Source: Tabrizicola sp. (lineage in GTDB: Bacteria; Pseudomonadota; Alphaproteobacteria; Rhodobacterales; Rhodobacteraceae). Taken from it: a stretch of 63,337 bases of DNA. The position numbers were made by a program, and so were the translations under genes. The DNA is taken from positions 1 through 63,337 of the forward strand of contig NZ_JAEULO010000067.1 in assembly GCF_016793705.1 (NCBI RefSeq), written 5' to 3'. Within the stretch, counting starts at the first letter, position 1, and each line of letters begins with the position of its first letter. This document shows positions 1-9,364 of the stretch, piece by piece. Below the pieces are notes generated by a model, which worked only from the letters and a program-made list of their open reading frames with translations, made no database searches and was not told the DNA's origin.

Positions 1-195
1 CACGGCATCGCGATCAACGTCGAGCCGGACCTGACGCATTTCGACGGAATCATCCCCTGCGGCATCCGCGACCACGGGGTGACAAGCCTGGTCGACCTCG
101 GCCTGCCGGTGACGATGTCCGACCTCGACGCCGCGCTGATGGCGACCTTCCCGCGCCGGTTCCAGGGCTTCTGTTCCAGCCGGGATGTGGCATAG
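1..195 (+). CDS. lipB: Octanoyltransferase LipB, C-terminal fragment
   Basis: Only the last 64 codons are in the window. The fragment reads through [11 protein letters not shown] and [17 protein letters not shown]. The Cys in PCGI matches the acyl-accepting cysteine of lipoyl(octanoyl) transferases, which move octanoate from acyl carrier protein to lipoyl domains of 2-oxoacid dehydrogenases. The reading frame ends at a TAG at 193-195. The 5' part, with the catalytic Lys region, lies outside the window. It is followed 92 bp later by the cytochrome c2 gene on the same strand, with no visible link in function. Confidence 0.88.
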   Translation, partial: HGIAINVEPDLTHFDGIIPCGIRDHGVTSLVDLGLPVTMSDLDAALMATFPRRFQGFCSSRDVA

Positions 196-287
196 CATCA
201 GGATGCTATTGCATAACAGCCGCCCCCGCCCCCATGTTTCGCCCGTGGAGGCGCTGCGATGCGCGCCCCGAACCAAGTGAGGACATC

Positions 288-698
288 ATGACGAAGTTCA
301 TCCTTCTTGCCGTTGCCGCCGCTGCCCTGGCGGCCCCCGCTTTCGCGGGCGACCCCGCGGCGGGCGAGGCTGCGTTCAAGAAGTGCAAGGCCTGCCATTC
401 GGTCATCGGCGCCGACGGGACCGAGATCCAGAAGGGCGGCAAGACCGGCCCGAACCTTTATGGCGTGATCGGTCGCGCGGTGGCCTCGGACCCCGACTTC
501 AAGTATGGCGACGGACTTCTGGCCGCCGGTGCCACCGGCGCGGTCTGGGACGAGGCCTCGCTGGCCGCCTATGTCGCCGATCCGAGCGCCTGGGTGCAAC
601 AGACCAGTGGCGATGCGGCGGCCAAGTCGAAGATGTCCTTCAAGCTTGCCTCGGGCGGCGAGGACGTCGCGGCCTACCTCGCCTCGGTCGCGCAGTAA
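288..698 (+). CDS. cycA: Cytochrome c2, periplasmic electron carrier
   Basis: 136-residue precursor. A Sec signal peptide (about residues 1-20, ending PAFAG) is followed by a mature domain starting GDPAAGEAAFKKCKACHS, with the CxxCH haem c site near the N-terminus. KGGKTGPNLYGVIGR and the MSFKLASGGEDVAAYLASV tail, with the distal Met ligand, closely resemble Rhodobacter capsulatus cytochrome c2 from memory. It shuttles electrons from the bc1 complex to the oxidase (and to the reaction centre in phototrophs). The ATG at 288 was chosen over the in-frame ATG at 234 because it gives a clean signal peptide. The terminal oxidase subunit I gene follows. Confidence 0.93.
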   Translation: MTKFILLAVAAAALAAPAFAGDPAAGEAAFKKCKACHSVIGADGTEIQKGGKTGPNLYGVIGRAVASDPDFKYGDGLLAAGATGAVWDEASLAAYVADPSAWVQQTSGDAAAKSKMSFKLASGGEDVAAYLASVAQ

Positions 699-723
699 CG
701 CCGCCGCCTGCGGTCGAACGCAA

Positions 724-762
724 GGGCGCGATCCCCGCCGGGGTCGCGCCCTTTGCTTTTTC
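724..762 (+). terminator. Intrinsic terminator after cycA
   Basis: A GC-rich hairpin (GGGCGCGA...TCGCGCCC with an inner CCCC/GGGG stem and one bulged T) is followed by TTTGCTTTTTC. It lies 25 bp after the cycA stop and separates cycA from the oxidase gene. Confidence 0.75.
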
Positions 763-902
763 ACCGGAATTTCTGCCCTCTGCGGCAAAGTCATGCATTG
801 CGACCTTTCCTCTGCGGGGCTAAGACGGGATCGCAAGGGAAACCGGGCGGGCCTGCGGGCGCGTGAACGGACAAGACGAAACGACCATAGCGGGAGCAGC
901 CA

Positions 903-2579
903 ATGGCGGACGCAGCCATCCACGGCCACGAACATCACCGACCCGGGTTCTTCACCCGCTGGTTCATGTCGACCAACCACAAGGACATCGGGATTCTCTA
1001 TCTCTTCGTCGGCGGTCTCGTCGGCCTGATCTCGGTCATCTTCACCGTCTACATGCGGCTCGAACTGATGGAACCGGGTGTGCAGTATATGTGTCAGGAA
1101 GGCGCGCGCTTCATCGCCTCCAGTGAGGTCTGCACGCCGAACGGGCACCTGTGGAACGTGATGATCACCTATCACGGCGTCCTGATGATGTTCTTCGTGG
1201 TGATCCCGGCGCTTTTCGGTGGCTTCGGCAACTATTTCATGCCGCTCCAGATCGGCGCGCCGGACATGGCCTTCCCGCGGATGAACAACCTCTCCTTCTG
1301 GCTCTATGTCGCCGGGACCTCGCTGGGCGTGGCCTCGCTTCTGTCGCCGGGCGGCGGTGGCGACCTCGGCTCGGGCGCGGGCGTGGGCTGGGTGCTTTAC
1401 CCGCCGCTGACCACCACGGCGGAAGGCGGCTATGCGATGGATCTCGCGATCTTCGCCGTCCACCTGTCGGGCGCCTCCTCGATCCTGGGGGCGATCAACA
1501 TGATCACCACCTTCCTGAACATGCGCGCCCCCGGCATGACGCTGCACAAGGTGCCGCTCTTCGGCTGGTCGATCTTCGTGACCGCCTGGCTGATCCTCTT
1601 GGCCCTGCCGGTGCTGGCAGGCGCGATCACCATGCTTCTGACCGACCGCAACTTCGGGACCACCTTCTTCACCCCCTCGGGCGGCGGCGACCCGATCCTC
1701 TACCAGCACATCCTGTGGTTCTTCGGCCACCCGGAGGTTTACATCATCATCATTCCGGCCTTCGGGATCATCTCCCAGGTGATCGCGACCTTCTCGCGCA
1801 AGCCGATCTTCGGCTACCTGCCGATGGTCTATGCGATGGTGGCGATCGGCGTCCTGGGCTTCGTCGTCTGGGCGCATCACATGTACACCGTCGGCATGTC
1901 GCTGACCCAGCAGAGCTACTTCATGCTGGCGACCATGGTCATCGCGGTGCCCACGGGCGTGAAGATCTTCTCCTGGATCGCGACGATCTGGGGCGGGTCG
2001 GTGGAACTCAAGACGCCGATGCTCTGGGCCTTCGGTTTCCTGTTCCTGTTCACCGTCGGCGGCGTGACCGGGATCGTCCTGAGCCAGGCCCCGGTGGATC
2101 GCGCCTACCATGACACCTACTATGTCGTCGCGCACTTCCACTACGTGATGTCGCTGGGCGCCGTCTTCGGCATCTTCGCCGGGGTCTATTTCTGGATCGG
2201 CAAGATGTCCGGCCGCCAGTATCCGGAATGGGCGGGCAAGCTGCATTTCTGGATGATGTTCATCGGCTCGAACCTCACCTTCTTCCCGCAGCACTTCCTG
2301 GGCCGCCAGGGCATGCCGCGCCGCTACATCGACTATCCCGAGGCCTTCGCCTACTGGAACTGGTTCTCCTCGGTCGGCGCCTTCATCTCGTTCGCGTCCT
2401 TCGTGTTCTTCATCGGCATCGTATTCTATACCCTGACCCGCGGCGCGAAGATCACCCAGAACAACTACTGGAACGAATACGCCGACACCCTGGAATGGAC
2501 CCTGCCCTGCCCGCCGCCCGAACACACGTTCGAGCAGCTGCCGAAGCAGTCCGACTGGGACCGCAGCCACGCGCATTGA
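903..2579 (+). CDS. ctaD: Cytochrome c oxidase (aa3-type) subunit I
   Basis: 558 residues, the normal size, with 12 hydrophobic helices. It catalyses O2 reduction and proton pumping in the inner membrane. Visible ligands: low-spin haem a His91 ([10 protein letters not shown]) and His413 in HFHYVMSLG; haem a3 His411 in the same motif; CuB His276 in GHPEVY, with the cross-linking Tyr280, and His325/His326 in WAHHMY. The D-channel Asp121 ([12 protein letters not shown]), Glu278 and the K-channel Lys354 (TGVKIFSW) are all present, so the proton paths look intact. It stands alone without subunits II/III, as known for Rhodobacter. A strong terminator follows. Confidence 0.97.
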   Translation: MADAAIHGHEHHRPGFFTRWFMSTNHKDIGILYLFVGGLVGLISVIFTVYMRLELMEPGVQYMCQEGARFIASSEVCTPNGHLWNVMITYHGVLMMFFVVIPALFGGFGNYFMPLQIGAPDMAFPRMNNLSFWLYVAGTSLGVASLLSPGGGGDLGSGAGVGWVLYPPLTTTAEGGYAMDLAIFAVHLSGASSILGAINMITTFLNMRAPGMTLHKVPLFGWSIFVTAWLILLALPVLAGAITMLLTDRNFGTTFFTPSGGGDPILYQHILWFFGHPEVYIIIIPAFGIISQVIATFSRKPIFGYLPMVYAMVAIGVLGFVVWAHHMYTVGMSLTQQSYFMLATMVIAVPTGVKIFSWIATIWGGSVELKTPMLWAFGFLFLFTVGGVTGIVLSQAPVDRAYHDTYYVVAHFHYVMSLGAVFGIFAGVYFWIGKMSGRQYPEWAGKLHFWMMFIGSNLTFFPQHFLGRQGMPRRYIDYPEAFAYWNWFSSVGAFISFASFVFFIGIVFYTLTRGAKITQNNYWNEYADTLEWTLPCPPPEHTFEQLPKQSDWDRSHAH

Positions 2580-2594
2580 GCGCCTGACCTGATC

Positions 2595-2637
2595 GAAGGC
2601 CCCGGGTTGCGACCGCACCCCGGGGCCTTCTTCTTTC
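2595..2637 (+). terminator. Intrinsic terminator after ctaD
   Basis: A 12-bp stem GAAGGCCCCGGG / CCCGGGGCCTTC with an 11-12 nt loop is followed by TTCTTTCC. It starts 16 bp after the ctaD stop. Confidence 0.85.
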
Positions 2638-2652
2638 CGAAAGGGGCGCCCG

Positions 2653-3603
2653 ATGCGTGTCGTGGTCTTTCTGGTCGTGCTCGTCGCCGTGGCGCTGGTG
2701 GGCTATGTCGGCATCAGCGGTTTCTTCCTGGCCCATACCGCGGCGGGCCTGCTGACGGTCGGGCCCCTTGCCGCCGCGCTGGCGACAGCCGAACCGCCGA
2801 GCGATCCGCTCGCGCTCGGCTACCGGGGCGATCCGATGGCGGCGCTTTCGCTGCCGTTCGAGACGGTCTCGCTGGCGACGCCCCTCGGCCCGGCCGAGGC
2901 CTGGCTTGTCCCCGCGGAGGGCGCCGAAGTGGGCCGCGCGGTCTATGTCCACGGCATCGCCGGCGCGCGGGAGGACGGCTATCGCGCGTTGTCCATCCTG
3001 CACGAGGCAGGGTGGTCCGTGCTCCTCATCACCTATCGCAACGACCCCGGCGCCCCGGCCAGCCCCGATGGCAGCTACGGTTTCGGCCTGACCGAATGGC
3101 CCGACCTGGAAGCCGCCGTCGCGGAACTGGCCCCCTCGGACAGCGACCCGAAACTCCTGATCGTCGCCGAGTCGATGGGCGGCGCGATTCTCGGCCAGTT
3201 CCTGATGCAAAGCCCGCTTGCCACCCGCGTGCAGGCTGTCGCCCTCGACAGCCCGGCAATCAGCTTCGGTGCCGTCATCAACCATCTCGCCGTACAGGGT
3301 GGCAAGCCCCTTCCCCGGCTCGTCTCCTGGGCGGCGCAACAGATGCTGACCGTCATCTCTCCCCTGCCTCTCGCCCGGTCGGACGTCGCCGCCGCCTTCG
3401 CTGCCTTCCCCGGGCCGCTGTTCCTAGCCCATGGCAGCGCCGACCGCATCGTGCCCATCGGCCCCTCGCAAGCCCTCGCCGCCGCCCGCAGCGTGCCGAC
3501 CGTCAGCCTCTGGACCGGCGCCGACCACCTCGGCTCTTATGCCGAGGATCCGCAGGCCTACCGCGCCGCCTTCCGGGACTTCCTGGCACAGCTTTCACCC
3601 TGA
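2653..3603 (+). CDS. Membrane-anchored alpha/beta hydrolase
   Basis: 316 residues with an N-terminal hydrophobic helix (about 3-25) that could anchor it in the membrane facing the periplasm. Hydrolase features in order: the oxyanion loop VYVHGIAGAREDG, the nucleophile elbow VAESMGGA (an AxSxG variant of GxSxG), an acid in AHGSADRIVP and the His in TGADHLGSY. The triad is therefore complete and the protein is probably an active serine hydrolase of unknown substrate. It lies between the ctaD terminator and a DUF2244 gene that starts 6 bp after its stop, so the two are likely co-transcribed. Confidence 0.8.
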   Translation: MRVVVFLVVLVAVALVGYVGISGFFLAHTAAGLLTVGPLAAALATAEPPSDPLALGYRGDPMAALSLPFETVSLATPLGPAEAWLVPAEGAEVGRAVYVHGIAGAREDGYRALSILHEAGWSVLLITYRNDPGAPASPDGSYGFGLTEWPDLEAAVAELAPSDSDPKLLIVAESMGGAILGQFLMQSPLATRVQAVALDSPAISFGAVINHLAVQGGKPLPRLVSWAAQQMLTVISPLPLARSDVAAAFAAFPGPLFLAHGSADRIVPIGPSQALAAARSVPTVSLWTGADHLGSYAEDPQAYRAAFRDFLAQLSP

Positions 3604-3609
3604 CGGCCC

Positions 3610-4095
3610 ATGCCCTATGAATGGCTCCCCTCCGAGAGCGAAACCCACCGGCTGCATCTCTGGCCGCACCGTTCGCTGACGCAGCGCGGCTTCGTCTGGT
3701 TCGTCGGCCTCACCGCCGCGCTGATCGCCGTGCCGCTGTTCGCCCATCTTGGCAGCCCCGTCCTCTGGGCGCTCCTTCCCTTCCTCGTGGGCACGATCTG
3801 GGCGATCTGGTTCGCCCTGCGCAAGAACGGCCGCGACCGCGACATCGTCGAGGAGCTGACGCTTTCCCCCGACCGCATCACGCTGGTGCGCCACGGGCCG
3901 GGGGGCAAGCGGCAGGACTGGGAGGCGAACCCCTACTGGCTGCGCGTCACCCTGCATCAGACCGGCGGCCCGGTGCCGAACTACCTGACGCTGAAGGGCG
4001 AGGGCCGCGAGGTGGAACTTGGCGCCTTCCTGTCGGAAGAGGAGCGTGTGGCGTTGAAGGACGAACTGCAGGACCGCATCGCCCGGCTGCGTTGA
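3610..4095 (+). CDS. DUF2244 family inner-membrane protein
   Basis: 161 residues with two adjacent hydrophobic helices at about 28-66 (FVWFVGLTAALIAVPLF and LWALLPFLVGTIWAIWFAL), then a soluble beta-rich domain with DIVEELTLSPDRITLVRHGP and NYLTLKGEGREVELGAFLSEEER. This fold order (two TM helices plus a PH-like sheet) and length fit DUF2244, a family often found near alphaproteobacterial oxidase genes. The biochemical role is unknown; an accessory role in oxidase biogenesis is only suggested by position. Confidence 0.72.
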   Translation: MPYEWLPSESETHRLHLWPHRSLTQRGFVWFVGLTAALIAVPLFAHLGSPVLWALLPFLVGTIWAIWFALRKNGRDRDIVEELTLSPDRITLVRHGPGGKRQDWEANPYWLRVTLHQTGGPVPNYLTLKGEGREVELGAFLSEEERVALKDELQDRIARLR

Positions 4096-4133
4096 CTGCC
4101 CTTCGCCCCGGCTCGCTTCCAAGGGGCCGGCGC

Positions 4134-4592
4134 CTACCCCAGCCGCGCCTTGACCAGCGCGCCGACCGCGCCGAAATCCATCTGGCCGGTGTAGCGCGCC
4201 TTCAAGGCCGCCATCACCTTGCCCACGTCGCGGATCGAGGCCGCCCCCGTCTCGGCCACCGCCGCATCGACCGCCGCCGCAACCTCGGCCTGATCCATCT
4301 GGCGCGGCAGGAATTCCTGGATCACCCCGATCTCGGCCAGTTCCTTCTCGGCCAGCTCCAGCCGCCCACCCTCTTCATAGGCGCGGGCTGATTCCTGCCG
4401 CTGCTGCACCATCTTGCCCATGATCTGAAGGATCTCGGCCTCGCCGACCTCGCCGCCGTCCGCTTCGCCCCGCACGGCGATCTCGCGGTCCTTGATGGCG
4501 GCGTTGATCAGGCGCAGCGTCGACAGCCGGTCGGCCTCCTTCGCCTTCATGGCCTCTTTCAGGGCCGTCTGCAGACGGTCGCGCAAAAGCAT
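4134..4592 (-). CDS. GatB/YqeY domain protein
   Basis: 152 residues starting MLLRDRLQTALKEAMKAKEADRLSTLRLI, the diagnostic N-terminus of YqeY-type proteins, and ending with the helical YqeY tail (IRDVGKVMAALKARYTGQMD). The fold matches the C-terminal tRNA-binding domain of GatB and is thought to act on tRNA amidation, but the true role is unsettled. Start at 4592 is chosen because the longer frame adds a non-conserved 21-residue leader. It is divergent from carA, and the AT-rich 180-bp gap between them should hold both promoters. Confidence 0.88.
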   Translation of the reverse strand: MLLRDRLQTALKEAMKAKEADRLSTLRLINAAIKDREIAVRGEADGGEVGEAEILQIMGKMVQQRQESARAYEEGGRLELAEKELAEIGVIQEFLPRQMDQAEVAAAVDAAVAETGAASIRDVGKVMAALKARYTGQMDFGAVGALVKARLG

Positions 4593-4771
4593 GGTCGGTC
4601 TTTCCGGTAGTTTCCCCAAGGATCGGACATTACTCTGAACCGCACTGGACCGCAACCGTAGCGAATTTTTCCAAGATATTGATTTTATGTGAAAAACCTT
4701 TTAGCGCCCGCCCTTGACCCTGCGCGCCCCGCCCCTTAGTTTCCGCGCAATTTGCCAAATGGAGAGTCGAT

Positions 4772-5926
4772 ATGCCCGCCCCGCGCGATGCGACCGCCTG
4801 CCTCGCCCTTGCCGACGGCACGCTCTTCTACGGCAAGGGCTTCGGCGCCACCGGCGAAACCGTCGCCGAACTGGTCTTCAACACCGCGATGACCGGCTAT
4901 CAGGAGATCATGACCGACCCCTCCTACGCAGGCCAGGTTGTGACCTTCACCTTCCCGCACATCGGCAACACCGGCATCACGCCCGAGGATGACGAGACGG
5001 CCGCCCCCGCAGCCGCCGGCATGGTGGTGAAATGGGATCCGACCGAACCCTCGAACTGGCGCGCGACCGGAGAACTGACCCAGTGGCTGACGAAGATCGG
5101 CCGCATCGGCATCGGCGGGATCGACACCCGCAGGCTGACCCGCGCCATCCGCCAGCAGGGCGCGCCGCATGTGGCGCTTGCCCATGACCCCGAGGGCCGC
5201 TTCGACATCGAGAAACTGGTTGCCAGGGCCCGGGCCTGGCGCGGCCTTGTCGGCCTCGACCTCGCCAAGGACGTGACCTGCGCCCAGTCCTACCGCTGGG
5301 ACGAGAAACGCTGGGCCTGGCCCGAGGGCTATACCCGCCGCGACGGCCCCGGCCTGCGCGTCGTGGCGGTGGACTATGGCGCGAAACGCAACATCCTGCG
5401 CTGCCTTGCCTCGGTCGGCTGCGAAGTGACCGTCCTGCCCGCCACCGCGACCGCCGAGGACGTGCTGGCGCTGAACCCCGAAGGCGTGTTCCTCTCGAAC
5501 GGCCCCGGCGACCCGGCGGCGACCGGCGAATATGCCGTACCGATGATCCAGGGCGTGCTGCAGAAGGACCTGCCCGTTTTCGGCATCTGCCTTGGCCACC
5601 AGATGCTCGCCCTCGCTCTCGGCGCCAAGACCCGCAAGATGAACCACGGCCATCACGGCGCGAACCATCCGGTGAAGGACCTGACCACCGGCAAGGTCGA
5701 GATCACCTCGATGAACCACGGCTTCACGGTCGATGCAGATACCCTGCCGAAGGGCGTCTCCGAGACGCATGTGAGCCTCTTCGACGGCACCAACTGCGGC
5801 ATCGCGGTCGATGGCAAGCCGGTCTATTCCGTCCAGTACCACCCCGAGGCCTCGCCCGGTCCGCAGGACAGCTTCTATCTGTTCGAGCGTTTTGCCGAAG
5901 CGATGAAATCCCGCCGCGCCGCCTGA
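4772..5926 (+). CDS. carA: Carbamoyl-phosphate synthase small subunit
   Basis: 384 residues, the standard length. The N-terminal domain (about 1-150, FYGKGFGATGETVAELVFNT, TGYQEIMTDPSYAGQ) contacts the large subunit. The C-terminal class I glutaminase carries Cys273 in FGICLGHQMLALALG and the His/Glu pair in QYHPEASPGP, so glutamine hydrolysis should be intact. It supplies ammonia to CarB for arginine and pyrimidine synthesis. carB is not in the window, a split arrangement that is common in this group. Confidence 0.97.
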   Translation: MPAPRDATACLALADGTLFYGKGFGATGETVAELVFNTAMTGYQEIMTDPSYAGQVVTFTFPHIGNTGITPEDDETAAPAAAGMVVKWDPTEPSNWRATGELTQWLTKIGRIGIGGIDTRRLTRAIRQQGAPHVALAHDPEGRFDIEKLVARARAWRGLVGLDLAKDVTCAQSYRWDEKRWAWPEGYTRRDGPGLRVVAVDYGAKRNILRCLASVGCEVTVLPATATAEDVLALNPEGVFLSNGPGDPAATGEYAVPMIQGVLQKDLPVFGICLGHQMLALALGAKTRKMNHGHHGANHPVKDLTTGKVEITSMNHGFTVDADTLPKGVSETHVSLFDGTNCGIAVDGKPVYSVQYHPEASPGPQDSFYLFERFAEAMKSRRAA

Positions 5927-5932
5927 GCGGCG

Positions 5933-5947
5933 TTAACGGCCCGTTAA
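5933..5947. promoter_or_regulatory. CtrA-type box (TTAA-N7-TTAA)
   Basis: TTAACGGCCCGTTAA is followed by C, matching the CtrA consensus TTAA-N7-TTAAC, and is also a perfect dyad. It sits about 43 bp upstream of the ATG of the glycosyltransferase gene and only 7 bp after carA. By simple base odds (about 16% each for A and T) such a site is expected well under once in the window. Confidence 0.5.
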
Positions 5948-5989
5948 CCCGCCGCGCGCAAGCTGAGGCGCGGACAACGGGGACCGGGC

Positions 5990-7856
5990 ATGGGTGCGGC
6001 CGAAAGGATCAGGGTCGAACTGCCGCCAGTGGGGGCACGGGGTCCGCGCCGCAGCTTTGCGGTTGGCGCCTCGCTCTTGCGCGAAGGCGTGGTCTCGCCC
6101 GACGAGATGCTGACCGCCCTTTCGCATCAGGGGCGCGAATCGGGGCGGCTGCCGGATGTGCTGCGCGCGCGGCCTGGTGGTGGAACGCGACCTTCTCGGC
6201 GTCGACGCCCGGAACTGGGGCATTCGCCTTGTCGATCTTGACGCAGCCCTTCCCGATCCCCGGTTGATCGATGCCGTCGGCGTGCAGGATTGCCTGCGCC
6301 ACGGTCTCGTCCCGTGGCAGAAGGCGGGTGACGTGACCATCGTTGCCACCTCCCGGCCCGGGGATTTCCGTCGGCTGCGCCCGATGCTGGAAGCGCGGCT
6401 CGGGCCGGTGGCGGCGGGCCTCGCGTCCCAGCGCGCGATCCTGTCCGCGATCCACGCCCGTCGCGGCGACCTTCTGGCCCGGGCGGCGGAAAACCGGGTC
6501 GCCGCCGCCGAAAGCTGCCGCAACTGGCCGGGTCTGCACCGCTCTCGCCTCGCGATGGCCCTGCTTGCGGTCGCGCTCGCGGCGCTGCTGATCGCGCCCC
6601 TGGCGACCGGCCTTGCCGCGCTGGCCTTCGCCGTCGTCTCGCTGGCCTGCATCGTCCTTCTGAAACTCGCCGCCACCATCGCCGCGCTCCGTGCGCCGCC
6701 GCTCAGCCCCGACCCGGCCAGCGACGCGATTCCGCCCGTGGTTTCGGTAATCGTGGCGCTTTACCGTGAGGCTGACATCGCCCCCCGCCTTGTCCGCCGC
6801 CTCGCGCGGCTTGATTATCCGGCCGAACTCCTCGATGTGATCCTTGCGGTCGAGGCCGAGGATCGCGTCACCCTCGACGCGCTCGCCAGCGCCGAGCTTC
6901 CGCCCTGGATGCGGGTGGTGGTCGTGCCGGAAGGTCAGGTCAAGACCAAGCCGCGCGCATTGAACCACGCGCTCGACCATGCCCGCGGCGCCATCGTCGG
7001 GGTCTACGACGCCGAGGACGCGCCCGACCACGACCAGTTGCAGCGCGTCGTCGCGCGCTTCCAGCGCTCGGGGCCGGAGGTTGCCTGCCTGCAAGGCATG
7101 CTCGACTACTACAACCCCCGCACCAACTGGCTCAGCCGCTGTTTCACCATCGAATATGCCGGCTGGTTCCGCCTGGTCCTGCCCGGCCTCGCGCGCCTCG
7201 GCCTCGTGGTTCCCCTCGGCGGCACCACGCTCTTCTTCCGGCGTGACGTGCTGGACCAGCTTGGCGCCTGGGATGCCCATAACGTGACCGAGGATGCCGA
7301 TCTCGGCATCCGCCTCGCCCGCCACGGCTACCGGACCGAATTGATCGATACCGTGACGCAGGAGGAGGCGAACTGCCGCGCGCTGCCCTGGATCAAGCAG
7401 CGCTCGCGCTGGATCAAGGGCTACATCATGACCTGGGCTGTCCACATGCGGCAGCCCGTGCTTCTCTGGCGGCAGTTGGGGTGGAAGGGCTTTCTCGGCT
7501 TCCAGGTCCTCTTCCTCGGCACCATCGCGCAATTCCTGCTGGCGCCTTTGCTCTGGTCCTTCCTGCTTTTACCCTTCGGCTTCGTCCATCCACTCCACGC
7601 CGCCCTGCCCGGCCCCGCGCTCTGGACCATGGCCGCCGTCTTCTTCCTGTCCGAGGTTGCCAATATCTCCATCGGCGCGCTCGGCCTTCGCCGCACCCGG
7701 CATGGACTCAGCCTCCTCTGGGTGCTGACGCTGAAGGTCTATTATCCGCTCGCCTCGCTCGCCGCCTACAAGGGCCTCATGGAACTGGCGACCCGCCCCT
7801 TCTACTGGGACAAGACCACCCACGGGGTTTTCGACCACACTGAAGGGAAGGGCTGA
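5990..7856 (+). pseudogene. MshEN-domain family 2 glycosyltransferase, split by a frameshift
   Basis: Two frames join into one protein. Frame one (from ATG 5990) encodes GASLLREGVVSPDEML...GRLPDVLRAR; the second frame (open from 6156 to 7856) continues GLVVERDLL...WGIRLVDLDA. Together they form a T2SSE_N/MshEN-like N-terminal domain (about 20-160). The frames meet in TGCGCGCGCGG near 6162-6172, where two missing bases would restore a protein of about 622 residues. Next come two TM helices, then a GT-A domain with VSVIVALYREA, VYDAEDAPD, TEDADLGIRL and the processive-type QRSRWIKG motif, and C-terminal TM helices. The layout resembles XagB-like exopolysaccharide synthases. The break may be real or a sequencing error; the second frame alone still holds the whole GT domain. 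Confidence 0.75.
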
Positions 7857-7904
7857 CGCGCCGCACCTGTTTACATGCAGCGCATCGACGGGGTTTCCCG
7901 GGGC

Positions 7905-8540
7905 TCACCGCGTCCGCAGTTCCCCGGCCTCCACCCGCAGCCGGGTCTCGAAGGCCTGACTGATATGCGACTTGAGCGCGAGGTAAGCCGCCTCGCCATC
8001 GCCCGCCTCGATCGCCGCGACGATCTTCGCGTGCTCGTCCAGCGCCACCTCGTCCCGCCCCTCGGCGGCGAAGGAGGTGTTCGCCATCAGGGCCATGCTG
8101 CGATGAACGAGGTCCAGCTGCTGCACCAGAAACCGGTTGTGGCTGGCAAGATGGATCTGCTTGTGGAACCGCTTGTTCGCGCGGGACAGCGCCTTGGGGT
8201 CGCCCCCCAGCAGCGCCCGGTCCTCGGCGACCATGCTTTTCAGCACCCGCACCTCCTCGGGCGTCGCGTGCCGGGCCGCCAGCCGCGCCGCCAGCCCTTC
8301 GAGTTCCGTCCGCACCGCGTAAAGCTCGGCCAGCTGGTTGTGGTCCAGCGACGCCACGATCAGGCTCCGCCCGTCCCGCGTCAGCATCGCCTGCGTCTCA
8401 AGCCGTTGCAGCGCCTCACGCACCGGCGTGCGGGAAACCCCCAGCCGTTCGGCCAGCTCGCTTTCCACCAGCCGGTCGCCGGGCTTGTAGACCCCGGCCT
8501 CGATCGCTTCCATCAGCAGCGTATAGGCGTCTTTCTGCAC
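7905..8540 (-). CDS. GntR family regulator, FCD-type
   Basis: 211 residues. The N-terminal winged helix-turn-helix (about 5-65) has the GntR signature GVYKPGDRLVESELAERLG followed by VSRTPVREAL. The C-terminal all-helical FCD domain (about 75-200) shows LYAVRTELEGLAARLA, FHKQIHLASHNRFL and DEHAKIVAAIEAGD, with the His/Asp residues that usually bind a metal and a carboxylic effector. The start is a GTG at 8540, preceded by a GGAAGGGG ribosome site. It is convergent with the glycosyltransferase gene and divergent from the HAD-family gene. The effector cannot be told from sequence. Confidence 0.9.
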   Translation of the reverse strand: MQKDAYTLLMEAIEAGVYKPGDRLVESELAERLGVSRTPVREALQRLETQAMLTRDGRSLIVASLDHNQLAELYAVRTELEGLAARLAARHATPEEVRVLKSMVAEDRALLGGDPKALSRANKRFHKQIHLASHNRFLVQQLDLVHRSMALMANTSFAAEGRDEVALDEHAKIVAAIEAGDGEAAYLALKSHISQAFETRLRVEAGELRTR

Positions 8541-8637
8541 CGCATTGGCCCCTTCCCTTGCGGCGCGGACCCTAGCGCGCCCTGAGCCTTGCGATCAACC
8601 CTTCCCAATGCCGCAGTCCCGCACTACACCCGTTCCC

Positions 8638-9297
8638 ATGCCGAAACAGGATTTCACCCCCGATTTCGCCCAGGTCACCACCTGGGTCTTCGACCTCGAC
8701 AACACGCTCTACCCGCCGCACATGCGGCTATTCGACCAGATCGAGGTCCGGATGACCGACTGGGTCATGCAGGCGCTGCAGGTCGACCGCGCCCACGCCG
8801 ACCATTTGCGCGCCTATTACTGGGCGACCTACGGCACCACGCTCGCCGGCCTGATGCGCGAACATGGCGTCGACCCCGGCCCCTACCTGAATGAAGTCCA
8901 CGACATCGACTTCTCGGTTCTCTCGCCCGACCCCGACCTCGCCCGCAGCATCGCCTCCCTGCCCGGCCGCAAGATCATCTACACCAACGCCTGCGCGCCC
9001 TATGCCGAGAAAGTCCTTGCCGCGCGGGGGCTTGCCGGCCTTTTCGACGCGATCTACGGGGTGGAGCACGCCGAATTCCACCCCAAGCCCGACGCCCATG
9101 CCTTCGCCACCGTCTTCGCGAAGGACGGCCTCGACCCGACGCGCGGCGCGATGTTCGAGGATGACAGCCGCAACCTCGCGGTGCCGCACGCGCTGGGGAT
9201 GAAGACCGTCCATGTCGCGCCCCGGCCCGAACCTGCGGACCACATCCACCACCACACCGACGACCTCGCCGCCTTCCTCGCCCGCCTTGTGGGGTGA
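8638..9297 (+). CDS. HAD-family pyrimidine 5'-nucleotidase-like protein
   Basis: 219 residues. HAD motifs in order: I, VFDLDNTLYPP; II, IIYTNA; III, the Lys in HPKPDAHAF; IV, MFEDDSRNL. The DNTLYP signature and length match the pyrimidine 5'-nucleotidase/YjjG-like group that dephosphorylates nucleotides. Start 8638 (MPKQDF) is preferred because upstream in-frame residues look random; ATG 8608 is the alternative. It runs with a small membrane protein and a UbiH-like gene, all on the plus strand. Confidence 0.85.
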   Translation: MPKQDFTPDFAQVTTWVFDLDNTLYPPHMRLFDQIEVRMTDWVMQALQVDRAHADHLRAYYWATYGTTLAGLMREHGVDPGPYLNEVHDIDFSVLSPDPDLARSIASLPGRKIIYTNACAPYAEKVLAARGLAGLFDAIYGVEHAEFHPKPDAHAFATVFAKDGLDPTRGAMFEDDSRNLAVPHALGMKTVHVAPRPEPADHIHHHTDDLAAFLARLVG

Positions 9298-9364
9298 CAC
9301 TCCGCCGCATCGCCCCTGCGCGCCATTGCCCTAGATGACCGGCATACGCTGCGCGAGGATGCCG

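Noticed and set aside
198-2618. 806-codon minus-strand open frame over cycA and ctaD
   Set aside because: It is antisense to two certain respiratory genes, is rich in Arg/Asp/His/Gly as expected of a GC-rich shadow, and has no domain pattern.
4736-5842. Minus-strand open frame opposite carA
   Set aside because: Antisense shadow of carA; the carA frame has all catalytic motifs.
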